Positions 1 through 7,237 are shown, counted from the first letter of the stretch. The stretch is DNA of 11,408 nt from Bacteroidota bacterium (GCA_023433755.1 JAEYUA010000180.1:1-11408); one strand, 5' to 3'. Made by a program: numbers and translations. The notes: generated from the letters alone by a model not told the origin.

Positions 1-1206
1 TTGTAAACCCTGCTGTGGTTTTTGGGTGACCTGCCTGTTTTGCGGGCCGCCCTGTTTTCTCGGTGCTCCTGGTCCGGCACCACGTTGATCCCTTTTTTGC
101 TGCTGTCTTTTTTTATCAGCTTTTTCCAGGCTTTTCAGGCTGATATGACCTACCACATCTACAAATTCAGGCTCCACTTCTTTTTGCTTGGTAGAAGTCA
201 CATCTACTGCTTCCAGTTCGTCGGGTATGATATTCTGCTGGTTGAGTGATTTGATCTTGCGCACCCTTTCAAGTGTAAGAGGATACTGTTTATTACTCTC
301 CGGTAGCACATACCACATCAGGTTTTTGAAAATATCTTTTTTGATGAGTGTTGCCGTACCTCTCTGTACCTGCAGCATATCACAGTTCTCAGGAAAACCC
401 TGGAGGGCATCCAGATAGGTATCGAGTTCATAATTAAGACAGCATTTCAGTCGTCCGCACTGCCCGCTGAGTTTTGTCTGGTTGATGGAAAGGTTCTGGT
501 ATCTCGCTGCCGTGGTATTTACTGACTTGAAATCAGTAAGCCAGGTAGCGCAGCACAATTCCCGGCCACAGCTACCAATACCTCCGACCTTGCCGGCTTC
601 CTGCCTCGACCCAATCTGTCTCATCTCCACTTTCACCCTGAACTCGGAAGCATACACCTTGATCAGTTCACGGAAATCAACACGGTCATCTGCTATATAA
701 AAGAAAGTTGCTTTCTTACCATCAGCCTGGATCTCTACCTGGCTGATCTTCATATTCAGGTTTAGTTGGCGCGCTATGGCCCTGCTGCGGATAATGGCAT
801 CCTTCTCCCTTGTCTTGTTCTGTTTCCATATGTCAAGGTCACGGTCGGTTGCACGCCTCAGCACCCTTTTCATTTCAGGATTGAATTCATCCACTCCTTT
901 TTTCTTGAGCTGGATCCGCACCACTTCTCCGGTGAGGGAGACTTCACCCACATCAAAACCGCTTACACCTTCTATGGCTATGAGTTCACCTTTTTCGTAT
1001 TGCTGGAGAGAATTATTCCTGTAAAAATCTTTTCTGCTGCCCTGGTTAAAGCTCACTTCAATGACCCGGCAGGCCTGTTCGGCATCGGAGATCGGGAGGT
1101 TCACCAGCCAGTCGTAAGTATTCATCCGGTTACAACCACCAGTGCTGCAGCCGCCATTACTTTTACATCCGTTCGGTTTACCGGTTCCGCAACTACCACA
1201 TCCCAT
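1..1206 (-). CDS. ricT: RicT/YaaT-like PSP1-domain protein, C-terminus cut by the window edge
   Basis: I translated this frame directly from the minus strand; it is open for 402 codons from ATG (1204-1206) to the window edge. An in-frame TAA lies eight codons before the ATG, so this is the first available start. The PSP1/YaaT core is clear: a GSCGRELCC motif (Cys213, 218, 219) and a CGRLKCC motif (Cys250, 255, 256), as in B. subtilis YaaT/RicT. There the protein works with RicA and RicF as an Fe-S complex that affects RNA processing through RNase Y and also sporulation and competence. The N-terminus carries an extra glycine/cysteine-rich stretch (Cys3, 6, 14, 20, 25) ending in NTYDWL, typical of Bacteroidota versions. 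From about residue 361 the chain becomes a Lys/Gln/Arg/Pro-rich, probably disordered tail that continues off the window. It lies downstream of holB; from known synteny gldH may follow, but that is outside the window. No ricA or ricF partner is seen here, so the exact role is inferred. Confidence 0.93.
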   Translation of the reverse strand, partial: MGCGSCGTGKPNGCKSNGGCSTGGCNRMNTYDWLVNLPISDAEQACRVIEVSFNQGSRKDFYRNNSLQQYEKGELIAIEGVSGFDVGEVSLTGEVVRIQLKKKGVDEFNPEMKRVLRRATDRDLDIWKQNKTREKDAIIRSRAIARQLNLNMKISQVEIQADGKKATFFYIADDRVDFRELIKVYASEFRVKVEMRQIGSRQEAGKVGGIGSCGRELCCATWLTDFKSVNTTAARYQNLSINQTKLSGQCGRLKCCLNYELDTYLDALQGFPENCDMLQVQRGTATLIKKDIFKNLMWYVLPESNKQYPLTLERVRKIKSLNQQNIIPDELEAVDVTSTKQKEVEPEFVDVVGHISLKSLEKADKKRQQQKRDQRGAGPGAPRKQGGPQNRQVTQKPQQGLQ

Positions 1207-1237
1207 ACTATAATGATTTCCTAATGGTTAATTAATA

Positions 1238-1254
1238 ACAATCCACTGGATTGT
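1238..1254. repeat. Perfect 17-bp inverted repeat upstream of ricT
   Basis: The sequence ACAATCCACTGGATTGT has 8-bp arms around a single central base. The first bases outside the arms do not pair. It could be a repressor/activator site or, in RNA, a 7-bp hairpin with a 3-nt loop close to the ricT start. Nothing in the sequence decides between these. Confidence 0.5.
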
Positions 1255-1279
1255 ATGCTTGCGGGGTGCTGCAGAATAG

Positions 1280-1303
1280 CTATGAAACTCCGGTTTCAAA
1301 TAG
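1280..1303 (-). other. Predicted RNA hairpin in the ricT leader
   Basis: On the minus strand the stem TGAAAC/GTTTCA encloses a CGGA tetraloop, and flanking CTA/TAG bases could extend the stem with a small bulge. No U-tract follows, so this is not an intrinsic terminator; a leader structure is the plain reading. Confidence 0.4.
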
Positions 1304-1448
1304 TCATCGGCACACTGGTTAATATTTACCGTTTAGTGCTTTGACTGTTTATAATGAGTAGTGAATAGCTTCTTTAATCTTCCTGCACAAAATCAATAAC
1401 CCCTGATATATGTTGAGTCTGTCCTGGCCTAAGCAAGTGCAGATTTCA

Positions 1449-1456
1449 CAAATATA
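1449..1456 (-). promoter_or_regulatory. Candidate -7 box for ricT
   Basis: TATATTTG on the minus strand matches the Bacteroidota -7 consensus TAnnTTTG exactly and lies 40 bp past the holB stop. A matching -33 TTTG is not evident at the usual spacing, so support is partial. Confidence 0.35.
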
Positions 1457-1495
1457 AATTTTTTTGTGGCAGATAGGCCTGTTTCAGAAATGAGG

Positions 1496-2713
1496 TCAGG
1501 CAACAACTATATTGTTTTTTACAATATGATAGATCTTGATGGTAAGCGCATGAAAGAGGATTTTAGCATTGGCATTCCTTTCTATATAATAACTGGCCTT
1601 GTCCAATTCTTCCGCAATGGCTTCCTTTTGCTCAATGGTCATGGCTTTGTTCAATTTCGCAGTGAAATCCTGTTCGGCTGCAGACATGGTTTTAAGCATG
1701 TGTTCTTCCATAACGGATCCTCCTGTCTGAAAACGGAGAGCCTGTTCAATCATATGGGTAAAATGTCGGAGGAACTGCTTTTGCCTTTCCCTGCCTATCT
1801 TTGATATCTCATCAATCATCTTTACCTGGGCGATCGGCAAATTCCTGAGCGTGGCATTCATCCAATCACGAAGCAGTCCATGAAAATCCTCATCAGCATG
1901 CTGCAATAAATGAAGAGCCTCGCGGTAGTTGCCATTGCTGGCATTGGCTATCTGCCTGGCCTTTTCCTGATCGCAGGCTTTTTTTTGCAACAGGTATTTT
2001 TCTATATCACCCGCTTCAAGTGAAGGAATCTTTACCAGTTGGCATCGGGAAAGAATAGTGGATAGGATTTCCGATTCACTTTCAGCCACCAGTATGAAAA
2101 GGGTATCATCAGGCGGCTCTTCAATCAGCTTCAGTAATTTATTCCCTTCCTTACCAAGGTATTCAGGCATCCACATCACCAGGATCTTGTAGCCGCTTTC
2201 AAAACTTTTCAGGTTCAGTTTCCTGATGATGTCATTGCATTCAGCCGCTGTAATATTTCCCTGTTTGTTTTCAGCACCAATGAACTGCAGCCAGTCATAC
2301 ACATTGCCGTAAGGAAGCTGTGCTACAAACTCACGCCATTCAGTTCCATAATCAGAACTGACCGGAGGAGTTCCGGGTTTTTTGGTGATTACAGGATAGG
2401 AATAATGAATATCGGGATGGACCAGTTCATTGGCCTTGCTGTAAGAGGCCTGCTTCAGCATCCATTCATCTGCGGCGGCGGGAGATGAGGGTAGTTGAAC
2501 AGCTACCGGCTCTCCAAACAATGATGCTTCTGCCGGTTGGTTTTTATCCTGGGGTAATAAAGAAATATACTGGGCAAAGCTCAACGCCAGCGGCAGGGCG
2601 CCGCTTCCTTCGCGGCCCAGGAAAAGCAGGGCATGGCTGAGACGGTTGTGTTCTACCATCTCCACCAATTGTTGCTTCACATGTTCCTGTCCAATTACAT
2701 CCCTGAATAACAT
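1496..2713 (-). CDS. holB: DNA polymerase III subunit delta'
   Basis: The product is a 405-residue AAA+ clamp-loader subunit that helps load the sliding clamp at the replication fork. It opens with the conserved FRDVIGQEHVK box (residues 3-13). A degenerate P-loop follows, GREGSGAL (33-40), in which the GKT of active ATPases is lost, as is normal for delta'. The LVHPDIHYSYPVI segment (about 97-109) marks the Bacteroidota form. LLKLIEEPP (193-201) and the SRC sensor motif (222-224) complete the fold, and the C-terminal part is helical. The zinc-binding cysteines usually found just before the HPD segment are absent; DEWMLKQASYS occupies that place. The start is ATG at 2711-2713 and the stop is TGA at 1496-1498. 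A terminator-like hairpin ends about 12 nt upstream of the start, so how this gene is transcribed is unclear. ricT follows downstream. Confidence 0.93.
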   Translation of the reverse strand: MLFRDVIGQEHVKQQLVEMVEHNRLSHALLFLGREGSGALPLALSFAQYISLLPQDKNQPAEASLFGEPVAVQLPSSPAAADEWMLKQASYSKANELVHPDIHYSYPVITKKPGTPPVSSDYGTEWREFVAQLPYGNVYDWLQFIGAENKQGNITAAECNDIIRKLNLKSFESGYKILVMWMPEYLGKEGNKLLKLIEEPPDDTLFILVAESESEILSTILSRCQLVKIPSLEAGDIEKYLLQKKACDQEKARQIANASNGNYREALHLLQHADEDFHGLLRDWMNATLRNLPIAQVKMIDEISKIGRERQKQFLRHFTHMIEQALRFQTGGSVMEEHMLKTMSAAEQDFTAKLNKAMTIEQKEAIAEELDKASYYIERNANAKILFHALTIKIYHIVKNNIVVA

Positions 2714-2724
2714 AAAAAATTTTC

Positions 2725-2753
2725 TATAAAAAAAGCTGCCGGATGACAGCTTT
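2725..2753 (-). terminator. Rho-independent terminator between the peroxidase gene and holB
   Basis: On the minus strand a 7-bp stem AAAGCTG/CAGCTTT encloses an 8-nt loop and is followed by an uninterrupted run of T. It lies 24 bp past the stop of the glutathione peroxidase gene and ends about 12 nt before the holB ATG. It probably terminates peroxidase transcription, perhaps with read-through into holB. Confidence 0.8.
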
Positions 2754-2776
2754 CAAAATCCATTAACCTGTTTTAT

Positions 2777-3292
2777 TTAATTCAGATATTTGAGAATATC
2801 CTCGCTCATGGGGAGGGTCTTGTGATGAAAAACTGTTACCAGCTTTCCTTTTTCATCTATAAGGAATTTGGTGAAATTCCATTTTACAGGATCCTTGATC
2901 CCTAGTTTTTCAGCTTCGGCCACGAGGTATTTATAAACAGGGGCTATATCATCTCCTTTAACCGAAATCTTGGAAGCCATGGGAAAGCTGATGGCATATT
3001 CTTTACTACAAAATGCCTTGATTTCTTCATTTGATCCCGGCTCCTGTCCTCCAAAATTATTTGCGGGGAAACCAATGATAACAAGTTTATCCTTGTACTT
3101 CTTATACAACTGTTCGAGCTCCGCATATTGCGGGGTATTGCCGCATTCAGAAGCCGTATTCACGATCATGATCTTTTTACCTTTGTATTGTGCCATGTCT
3201 ATCATGGTGCCATCCAGGCTTTCAACCTTAAAATCATAAATAGATACTGCAAAAAGAGAGGTGATCATTATTGTAAGGAAAGCAATTTTCAT
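2777..3292 (-). CDS. Exported glutathione peroxidase-family thiol peroxidase
   Basis: The 171-residue product belongs to the Gpx family, which reduces hydroperoxides and in bacteria usually takes electrons from thioredoxin. The catalytic set is visible: Cys50 in NTASECGNTPQY, Gln83 in FGGQEPGS, and Trp138/Asn139 in KWNF. Cys95 in KAFCSKEY is at the place of the resolving cysteine of 2-Cys enzymes. The N-terminus (MKIAFLTIMITSLFAVSIYD) looks like a short signal peptide or membrane anchor, so action in the periplasm is likely. I chose ATG at 3290-3292 over the TTG three codons upstream (3301), because ATG followed by Lys gives a normal signal sequence. The usual KCG after NTAS reads ECG here, a mild variation. 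It has its own likely promoter upstream and a terminator downstream, so it looks monocistronic. Confidence 0.92.
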   Translation of the reverse strand: MKIAFLTIMITSLFAVSIYDFKVESLDGTMIDMAQYKGKKIMIVNTASECGNTPQYAELEQLYKKYKDKLVIIGFPANNFGGQEPGSNEEIKAFCSKEYAISFPMASKISVKGDDIAPVYKYLVAEAEKLGIKDPVKWNFTKFLIDEKGKLVTVFHHKTLPMSEDILKYLN

Positions 3293-3317
3293 AAAAATCA
3301 ATTTGAGGTTGGCACAA

Positions 3318-3325
3318 CAAATTTA
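3318..3325 (-). promoter_or_regulatory. Candidate -7 box of the peroxidase gene
   Basis: TAAATTTG on the minus strand fits TAnnTTTG exactly. Initiation about 7 nt downstream would give a leader of roughly 19 nt before the ATG at 3292, a sensible distance. The -33 element is weak: no TTTG is seen at the usual spacing. Confidence 0.45.
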
Positions 3326-3374
3326 GGATGAAATTGACTGTTGCAGGCAGAATTAACGTACTCACCATTCACCA

Positions 3375-4757
3375 CTATTGCTTCTCAAACGCTCCCAGAT
3401 CAGGCAGGTTTACTGGTCGTGGGTTGCCGTCAAGGTCCCTTAACAATCCTGAAGATATGCCCGTGTTCAAAGCGGGTGATCCTTCCTTCAGCCTGAAATT
3501 ATAGATTCTATCAAAAATGTTGATGCTGTCGAACAGTGGCTGCTGGTTGCTGATGATTGCATTTGCCGTAATACCTGCAGGAGCATTCTGCACCCTCCAT
3601 AATACATGATCGAAGGAAACGCTTGCTGTGGCGGCGGGGGATTTTAATACCACTACTTCATCTGTTACCAGTCCATTGGCCTCACCCCAAAAAATGCTGT
3701 TGGTGAACTGGGCATCAAGGTCAAAAGCGCTTGCACCAAGATAGTTGGTCACCAGAAGAACCGGCTCTCGGTGCTGGATATAATTGTTGGAGAAGGCAAC
3801 GGAAGTACAATGGTTAAAGTAGTATTGTCCTCCTTTTACCAGCATAATATTTTTTCCGCAATTGCTAACAAGGAGGTTACTGGCTGTTATGCTGGTATTG
3901 ATCCCTATCAGCCCGGCATCATAAGCGTTTTCAATCCTTGTTTCGTTGAGAGTGAGTTTAGTTCCGGTACCGGGTTCCATTGCTACTATGCCCTGGTAGG
4001 CGTTTTTGATGATGGCATAATTAAGGATGTTACCGCTACTGCTCTGGGTAAAAACCAGGCCTGGATAACTGGCGGGAAAATTCCGGTAAGGTTCATCAAG
4101 CCTGTCGCCCGTAAACACTACCCGGTTACTGTCTTCTTTTTCTCCATTCACCAGTAACTTCCCTTCAACAATAAATGGTGCGTCGGCATGCATATAAATC
4201 CGCGCTCCTTTGTTGATGGTAAGTGTAGCATTGGGAGCAATAGCCAGTTGGCCAAGGATCACATAAGGCAACTGGTTATCCCACTCCGTATTGGAAGAGA
4301 TTGTATGGTTGCGTAAAAAATTTGCATTCTGACCAAAAGCATCAAGTTGAACCCAGGTGGTATTTCCATTGTAATTCACAGCAATGCTGTCTCTCTCTAT
4401 AAATGCAAGGCCGGAGGCATTTGGGTTAATTGTAACCGTTACAAAAACATAGAGACTGTCATTGGCTTTTATTTCCAGGTCATTCACCACGGGTCCCGGT
4501 ATACCGTCTACATTGATACGGAAAGGAGAGCCGGTTCCGCCTGCAAGACTAACCTGACTGATGCGGATGCCTTTGTTATTATTATTGATGATCCTGAAAA
4601 ATTGAGTGACAGAACCTGTTGAAGTGAATACGGTATCGAAATGAATGGAATCTGTGGTGGTTGTTAGGATTGCTGATGGATGGTCAGTAAAACTTTCTTT
4701 TTTACAGGCAAAAAAGATGAGTAACAGCATCGGGACCAGGATTCTCACAGGCTTCAT
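3375..4757 (-). CDS. Lipoprotein with right-handed parallel beta-helix (choice-of-anchor Q-like)
   Basis: The 460-residue product starts with a lipoprotein signal peptide: basic MKPVR, hydrophobic LVPMLLLIFFA, then Cys18 followed by Lys-Lys. It should therefore be lipidated and sit in the cell envelope. After an immunoglobulin-like N-terminal part (about residues 30-145) come repeats of short Asn/Gly/Thr-rich strands, such as NYAIIKNAYQGIVA and the following TLNETRIENAYDAGLIG. These are typical of right-handed parallel beta-helix folds. The C-terminus has the SPALNTG and DLDGNPRP...PDLGAFE signature found at the end of many surface beta-helix proteins. I see no catalytic motif of a polysaccharide lyase. 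It starts 14 bp after comF and is probably the last gene of the radA-comF operon, a surprising partner for those genes. The specific function is unknown. Confidence 0.85.
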   Translation of the reverse strand: MKPVRILVPMLLLIFFACKKESFTDHPSAILTTTTDSIHFDTVFTSTGSVTQFFRIINNNNKGIRISQVSLAGGTGSPFRINVDGIPGPVVNDLEIKANDSLYVFVTVTINPNASGLAFIERDSIAVNYNGNTTWVQLDAFGQNANFLRNHTISSNTEWDNQLPYVILGQLAIAPNATLTINKGARIYMHADAPFIVEGKLLVNGEKEDSNRVVFTGDRLDEPYRNFPASYPGLVFTQSSSGNILNYAIIKNAYQGIVAMEPGTGTKLTLNETRIENAYDAGLIGINTSITASNLLVSNCGKNIMLVKGGQYYFNHCTSVAFSNNYIQHREPVLLVTNYLGASAFDLDAQFTNSIFWGEANGLVTDEVVVLKSPAATASVSFDHVLWRVQNAPAGITANAIISNQQPLFDSINIFDRIYNFRLKEGSPALNTGISSGLLRDLDGNPRPVNLPDLGAFEKQ

Positions 4758-4771
4758 TGTTTAAAAATACA

Positions 4772-5470
4772 TCAGCGGGAGGAAAAACAAAGAGTAGCAA
4801 TACTCAACTGGCTTGCACCTCCAAGCAGGGCAGTCCCGCAGGCCTCCAGTGTGGCACCGGTCGTGATTACATCATCCACCAGTAAAAGATGCAGATCCTT
4901 TGCATGCAAGGGATTCATCAATTCAAATTTTCCTTCCATGTTCTGCCAGCGCTCTATTCTTCCTTTTTTAGTCTGGCTCTCTGTTTCCATTCTCCTTTTA
5001 ACCAGGTTATTCAACACAGGCCTGTCCAGCACCGATGCTATTCCATCGCAGAGAACAGCGGCCTGGTTGTATCCTCTTTTTCTTTCTTTGGCAGGATGAA
5101 GTGGAAGCGGAACCAGTGCATCAACCTGTAAAAACCTGTTGGATGCTACAAGCCTGTGCCCCATATATTGACCGAGATAGAATCCCAACTCCTGGTTCTG
5201 CCTGTATTTGAATGCGTGCATCAGTCTTTGTATGAGTGAACCTTCGCTAAAATAAAACTGTGAAGTGGCAAATGTTACCGGCAGTCTTCCCCAGAATATC
5301 TTTTCTACCGGATTATTGGGATGTAAATGAAAATTAGTTTCAGGAAGTGAACCCAGGCATCCCAGGCAGAGCAGTTGGTCCCTGCCTGGCAGGTCGCTCC
5401 CGCAGCCTTCACAAATATGCGGAAAGGCGAGGTGCAAGAGACTTTCTTTGGCAAGACTGATCAATGACAT
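4772..5470 (-). CDS. comF: ComF-family protein with phosphoribosyltransferase fold
   Basis: The 232-residue product has the ComF layout. An N-terminal zinc ribbon holds Cys20-x2-Cys23 and Cys35-x2-Cys38. The conserved RKRGYNQA box lies at about 130-137. The C-terminal PRTase signature LLLVDDVITTGAT (195-207) binds a phosphoribosyl group in related enzymes. In naturally competent bacteria ComF helps take up single-stranded DNA; the E. coli relative GntX/YhgH is less well understood, and no reaction is established for this group. The length is normal. The gene lies 9 bp after radA and 14 bp before the lipoprotein gene, so co-transcription is likely. The link with radA suits a role in recombination of incoming DNA, but that is inference. 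Confidence 0.93.
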   Translation of the reverse strand: MSLISLAKESLLHLAFPHICEGCGSDLPGRDQLLCLGCLGSLPETNFHLHPNNPVEKIFWGRLPVTFATSQFYFSEGSLIQRLMHAFKYRQNQELGFYLGQYMGHRLVASNRFLQVDALVPLPLHPAKERKRGYNQAAVLCDGIASVLDRPVLNNLVKRRMETESQTKKGRIERWQNMEGKFELMNPLHAKDLHLLLVDDVITTGATLEACGTALLGGASQLSIATLCFSSR

Positions 5471-5479
5471 GGAATCCTG

Positions 5480-6853
5480 TTAAAATAAATATCGGTAGAT
5501 CTCATCTACCCGGCCCATGGTAACGATCTCGATATCAGGTTTCTGTTTGTTGAGGTTTTTATGATTATACCTGGAAACAATGATCTTTTCAAAACCAAGT
5601 TTTTCGGCTTCGGCTATGCGTTGGTCAATACGGTTCACTGCCCTGATCTCACCACTCAATCCAACTTCACCAGCAAAACAGATTTTATGCGAAATGGGTA
5701 CATCTTCATAGGAGGATAGCAGCGCTACAAGAACAGCAAGATCAATCGAAGGATCTTCCACCTTCAATCCACCCGCTATGTTCAGAAAAACATCTTTAAC
5801 GCCAAAATGAAAACCACCCCTTTTTTCAAGCACCGCAAGTAAAAGCTGCAGGCGCCGGTTGTCAAACCCGCTTACTGTTCTTTGAGGGGTACCATATACA
5901 GACTGGGTAACCAGCGCCTGGACTTCAATTAGCAAAGGCCTTTGTCCTTCCATCATGGCCGCGATGGTGATGCCGCTTAACTGTTCTTCCTTTTGTGTGA
6001 TAAGAATTTCACTTGGATTTGTTACGGCACTCATACCCTGTTCATTCATCTGGTAGATGCCAAGTTCCGCAGTACTGCCAAACCTGTTTTTGAGTGTTCG
6101 CAGTATCCGGTATGCATAATGACGGTCACCTTCGAATTGCAATACAGTATCTACCATGTGTTCCAGGATCTTTGGACCCGCAATGGAACCGTCTTTTGTG
6201 ATGTGGCCAATGAGAAATACAGGTGTGTTGGTTTCCTTGGCGAACTGCTGAAATTCTGCTGCGCATTCACGAATCTGCGATACACTTCCGGGTGAGGATT
6301 CGATTAAAGATGACTGGAGTGTTTGTATGGAATCAACAATTACAATGGAAGGCTGCAGTTTTTTGATCTCAGTAAAAATAGTGGAGGTGGAAGTTTCTGT
6401 CAGCAGGAAAAAATTTTCATTCTTCAGGTTAAGCCTGTCAGCACGCATTTTAATTTGCTGCTCACTTTCTTCCCCACTTACATACAATACAGTGAGATCC
6501 TTTAGCTGCAAACCCATCTGGAGAAAGAGGGTTGATTTACCAATGCCTGGTTCTCCTGCAACCAGCACGATGCTGCCAGGTACAATGCCTCCACCAAGTA
6601 CGCGGTTCAACTCGGGGTCAGTAGTTACATAGCGTGGAGAATCTTTGGTTTCAATTTTATGAAGCTGCTGGATCTTTCTTGAAATTTCATTTCCATTATA
6701 ACTATCCCAGCCAGATGATGACTTTTTACTTTCCTTTTGTATGAGTTCTTCAACAAAACTGTTCCATTGCTGGCAGGATGGACACTTGCCCAACCATTTC
6801 GTACTTTCATAACCACAATTCTGACAGAAAAAAGCCGTTTTAACTTTCGACAT
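5480..6853 (-). CDS. radA: DNA repair and branch-migration protein RadA
   Basis: The 457-residue product has the usual length for bacterial RadA, a DnaB-like helicase that extends recombination intermediates with RecA and acts in repair and transformation. The domains are all present: an N-terminal C4 zinc finger (Cys10, 13, 24, 27), Walker A GEPGIGKST (100-108), Walker B around VIVDSIQT (171-178), and the RadA-specific KNRFG motif (255-259). A C-terminal Lon-protease-like domain follows, which in RadA serves as a scaffold and not as a protease. The start is ATG at 6851-6853 and the stop is TAA at 5480-5482. It heads the radA-comF-lipoprotein operon. A strong terminator hairpin lies 84 nt upstream in the same orientation, hinting at attenuation or a separate short RNA. 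Confidence 0.97.
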   Translation of the reverse strand: MSKVKTAFFCQNCGYESTKWLGKCPSCQQWNSFVEELIQKESKKSSSGWDSYNGNEISRKIQQLHKIETKDSPRYVTTDPELNRVLGGGIVPGSIVLVAGEPGIGKSTLFLQMGLQLKDLTVLYVSGEESEQQIKMRADRLNLKNENFFLLTETSTSTIFTEIKKLQPSIVIVDSIQTLQSSLIESSPGSVSQIRECAAEFQQFAKETNTPVFLIGHITKDGSIAGPKILEHMVDTVLQFEGDRHYAYRILRTLKNRFGSTAELGIYQMNEQGMSAVTNPSEILITQKEEQLSGITIAAMMEGQRPLLIEVQALVTQSVYGTPQRTVSGFDNRRLQLLLAVLEKRGGFHFGVKDVFLNIAGGLKVEDPSIDLAVLVALLSSYEDVPISHKICFAGEVGLSGEIRAVNRIDQRIAEAEKLGFEKIIVSRYNHKNLNKQKPDIEIVTMGRVDEIYRYLF

Positions 6854-6936
6854 GCGATAAAATTAGTTGGAAATGACTGACCGGGATGAAGAAAGAAGCC
6901 CTGAAAGTGAAAGAAAAAAACCAGAATAATGTGCAG

Positions 6937-6965
6937 TAAAAAGGGCTGATCTTTCGATCAACCCT
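6937..6965 (-). terminator. Intrinsic terminator / possible attenuator in the radA leader
   Basis: Read on the minus strand, a 10-bp stem (AGGGTTGATC with GATCAGCCCT, one G-U pair) is closed by a GAAA tetraloop (GNRA class) and followed directly by TTTT. The plus-strand reading lacks a T-run after the hairpin, so the orientation is minus. No minus-strand gene lies upstream of it, so it ends either a short RNA or the leader of radA. Confidence 0.75.
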
Positions 6966-6994
6966 CTTACTTACTAACCCATTAAATTCTGACA

Positions 6995-7025
6995 CTAAAT
7001 TACAAATCTGCGCCACATAACAAAA
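6995..7025 (-). promoter_or_regulatory. Candidate promoter for the radA leader or a short RNA
   Basis: On the minus strand TTTTG (7021-7025) is followed after 18 bp by TAATTTAG (6995-7002), one mismatch from the TAnnTTTG -7 box, at a plausible Bacteroidota -33/-7 spacing. Initiation near 6988 would make an RNA of about 52 nt up to the terminator at 6937-6965, or a radA leader of about 135 nt. Confidence 0.4.
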
Positions 7026-7039
7026 TTAATTTTTGTTCT

Positions 7040-7048
7040 TGTGAATAA
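7040..7048 (-). promoter_or_regulatory. Single perfect DnaA-box match
   Basis: TTATTCACA on the minus strand matches the consensus TTATnCACA. It stands alone in an AT-rich block. I see no cluster of boxes and no dnaA or dnaN nearby, so an origin is not supported; one match can arise by chance. Confidence 0.25.
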
Positions 7049-7237
7049 CTTTTGCTCAATTTTGTGTTAACCAATTTAACAAAATATTTGACATAAAATA
7101 TTGATATTCAATCTTTAGTAAATGGTCAATTTTAAGGCCCAAATCAAAATCTTCCTGCTAAACTGACAGAGCTTTTACCAGATTTCCTATTAGTCTGCCA
7201 AAAAGAGAAATAGTTATGCGTATTTTGGTTTTGGTTA

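Larger units (their letters stand above)
1207..1495 (-). other. ricT leader / holB-ricT intergenic region
   Basis: This 289-bp stretch holds no credible ORF on either strand. Read on the minus strand it has a TATATTTG box just after holB, a CTGCAC/GTGCAG pair (1437-1442 with 1383-1388), a hairpin with stem TGAAAC/GTTTCA and loop CGGA (1283-1298), and a perfect 8+1+8 inverted repeat (1238-1254) about 32 nt before the ricT ATG. If transcription starts near 1441, ricT has a structured leader of about 235 nt. I recognise no known riboswitch class. Confidence 0.5.

Noticed and set aside
766..1224. A 152-codon open frame on the plus strand
   Set aside because: It is antisense to the well-supported ricT frame, and its translation shows no family features.
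3293..3301. TTG start extending the peroxidase by three residues
   Set aside because: The in-frame ATG at 3290-3292 gives a normal signal sequence and a better distance from the -7 box.
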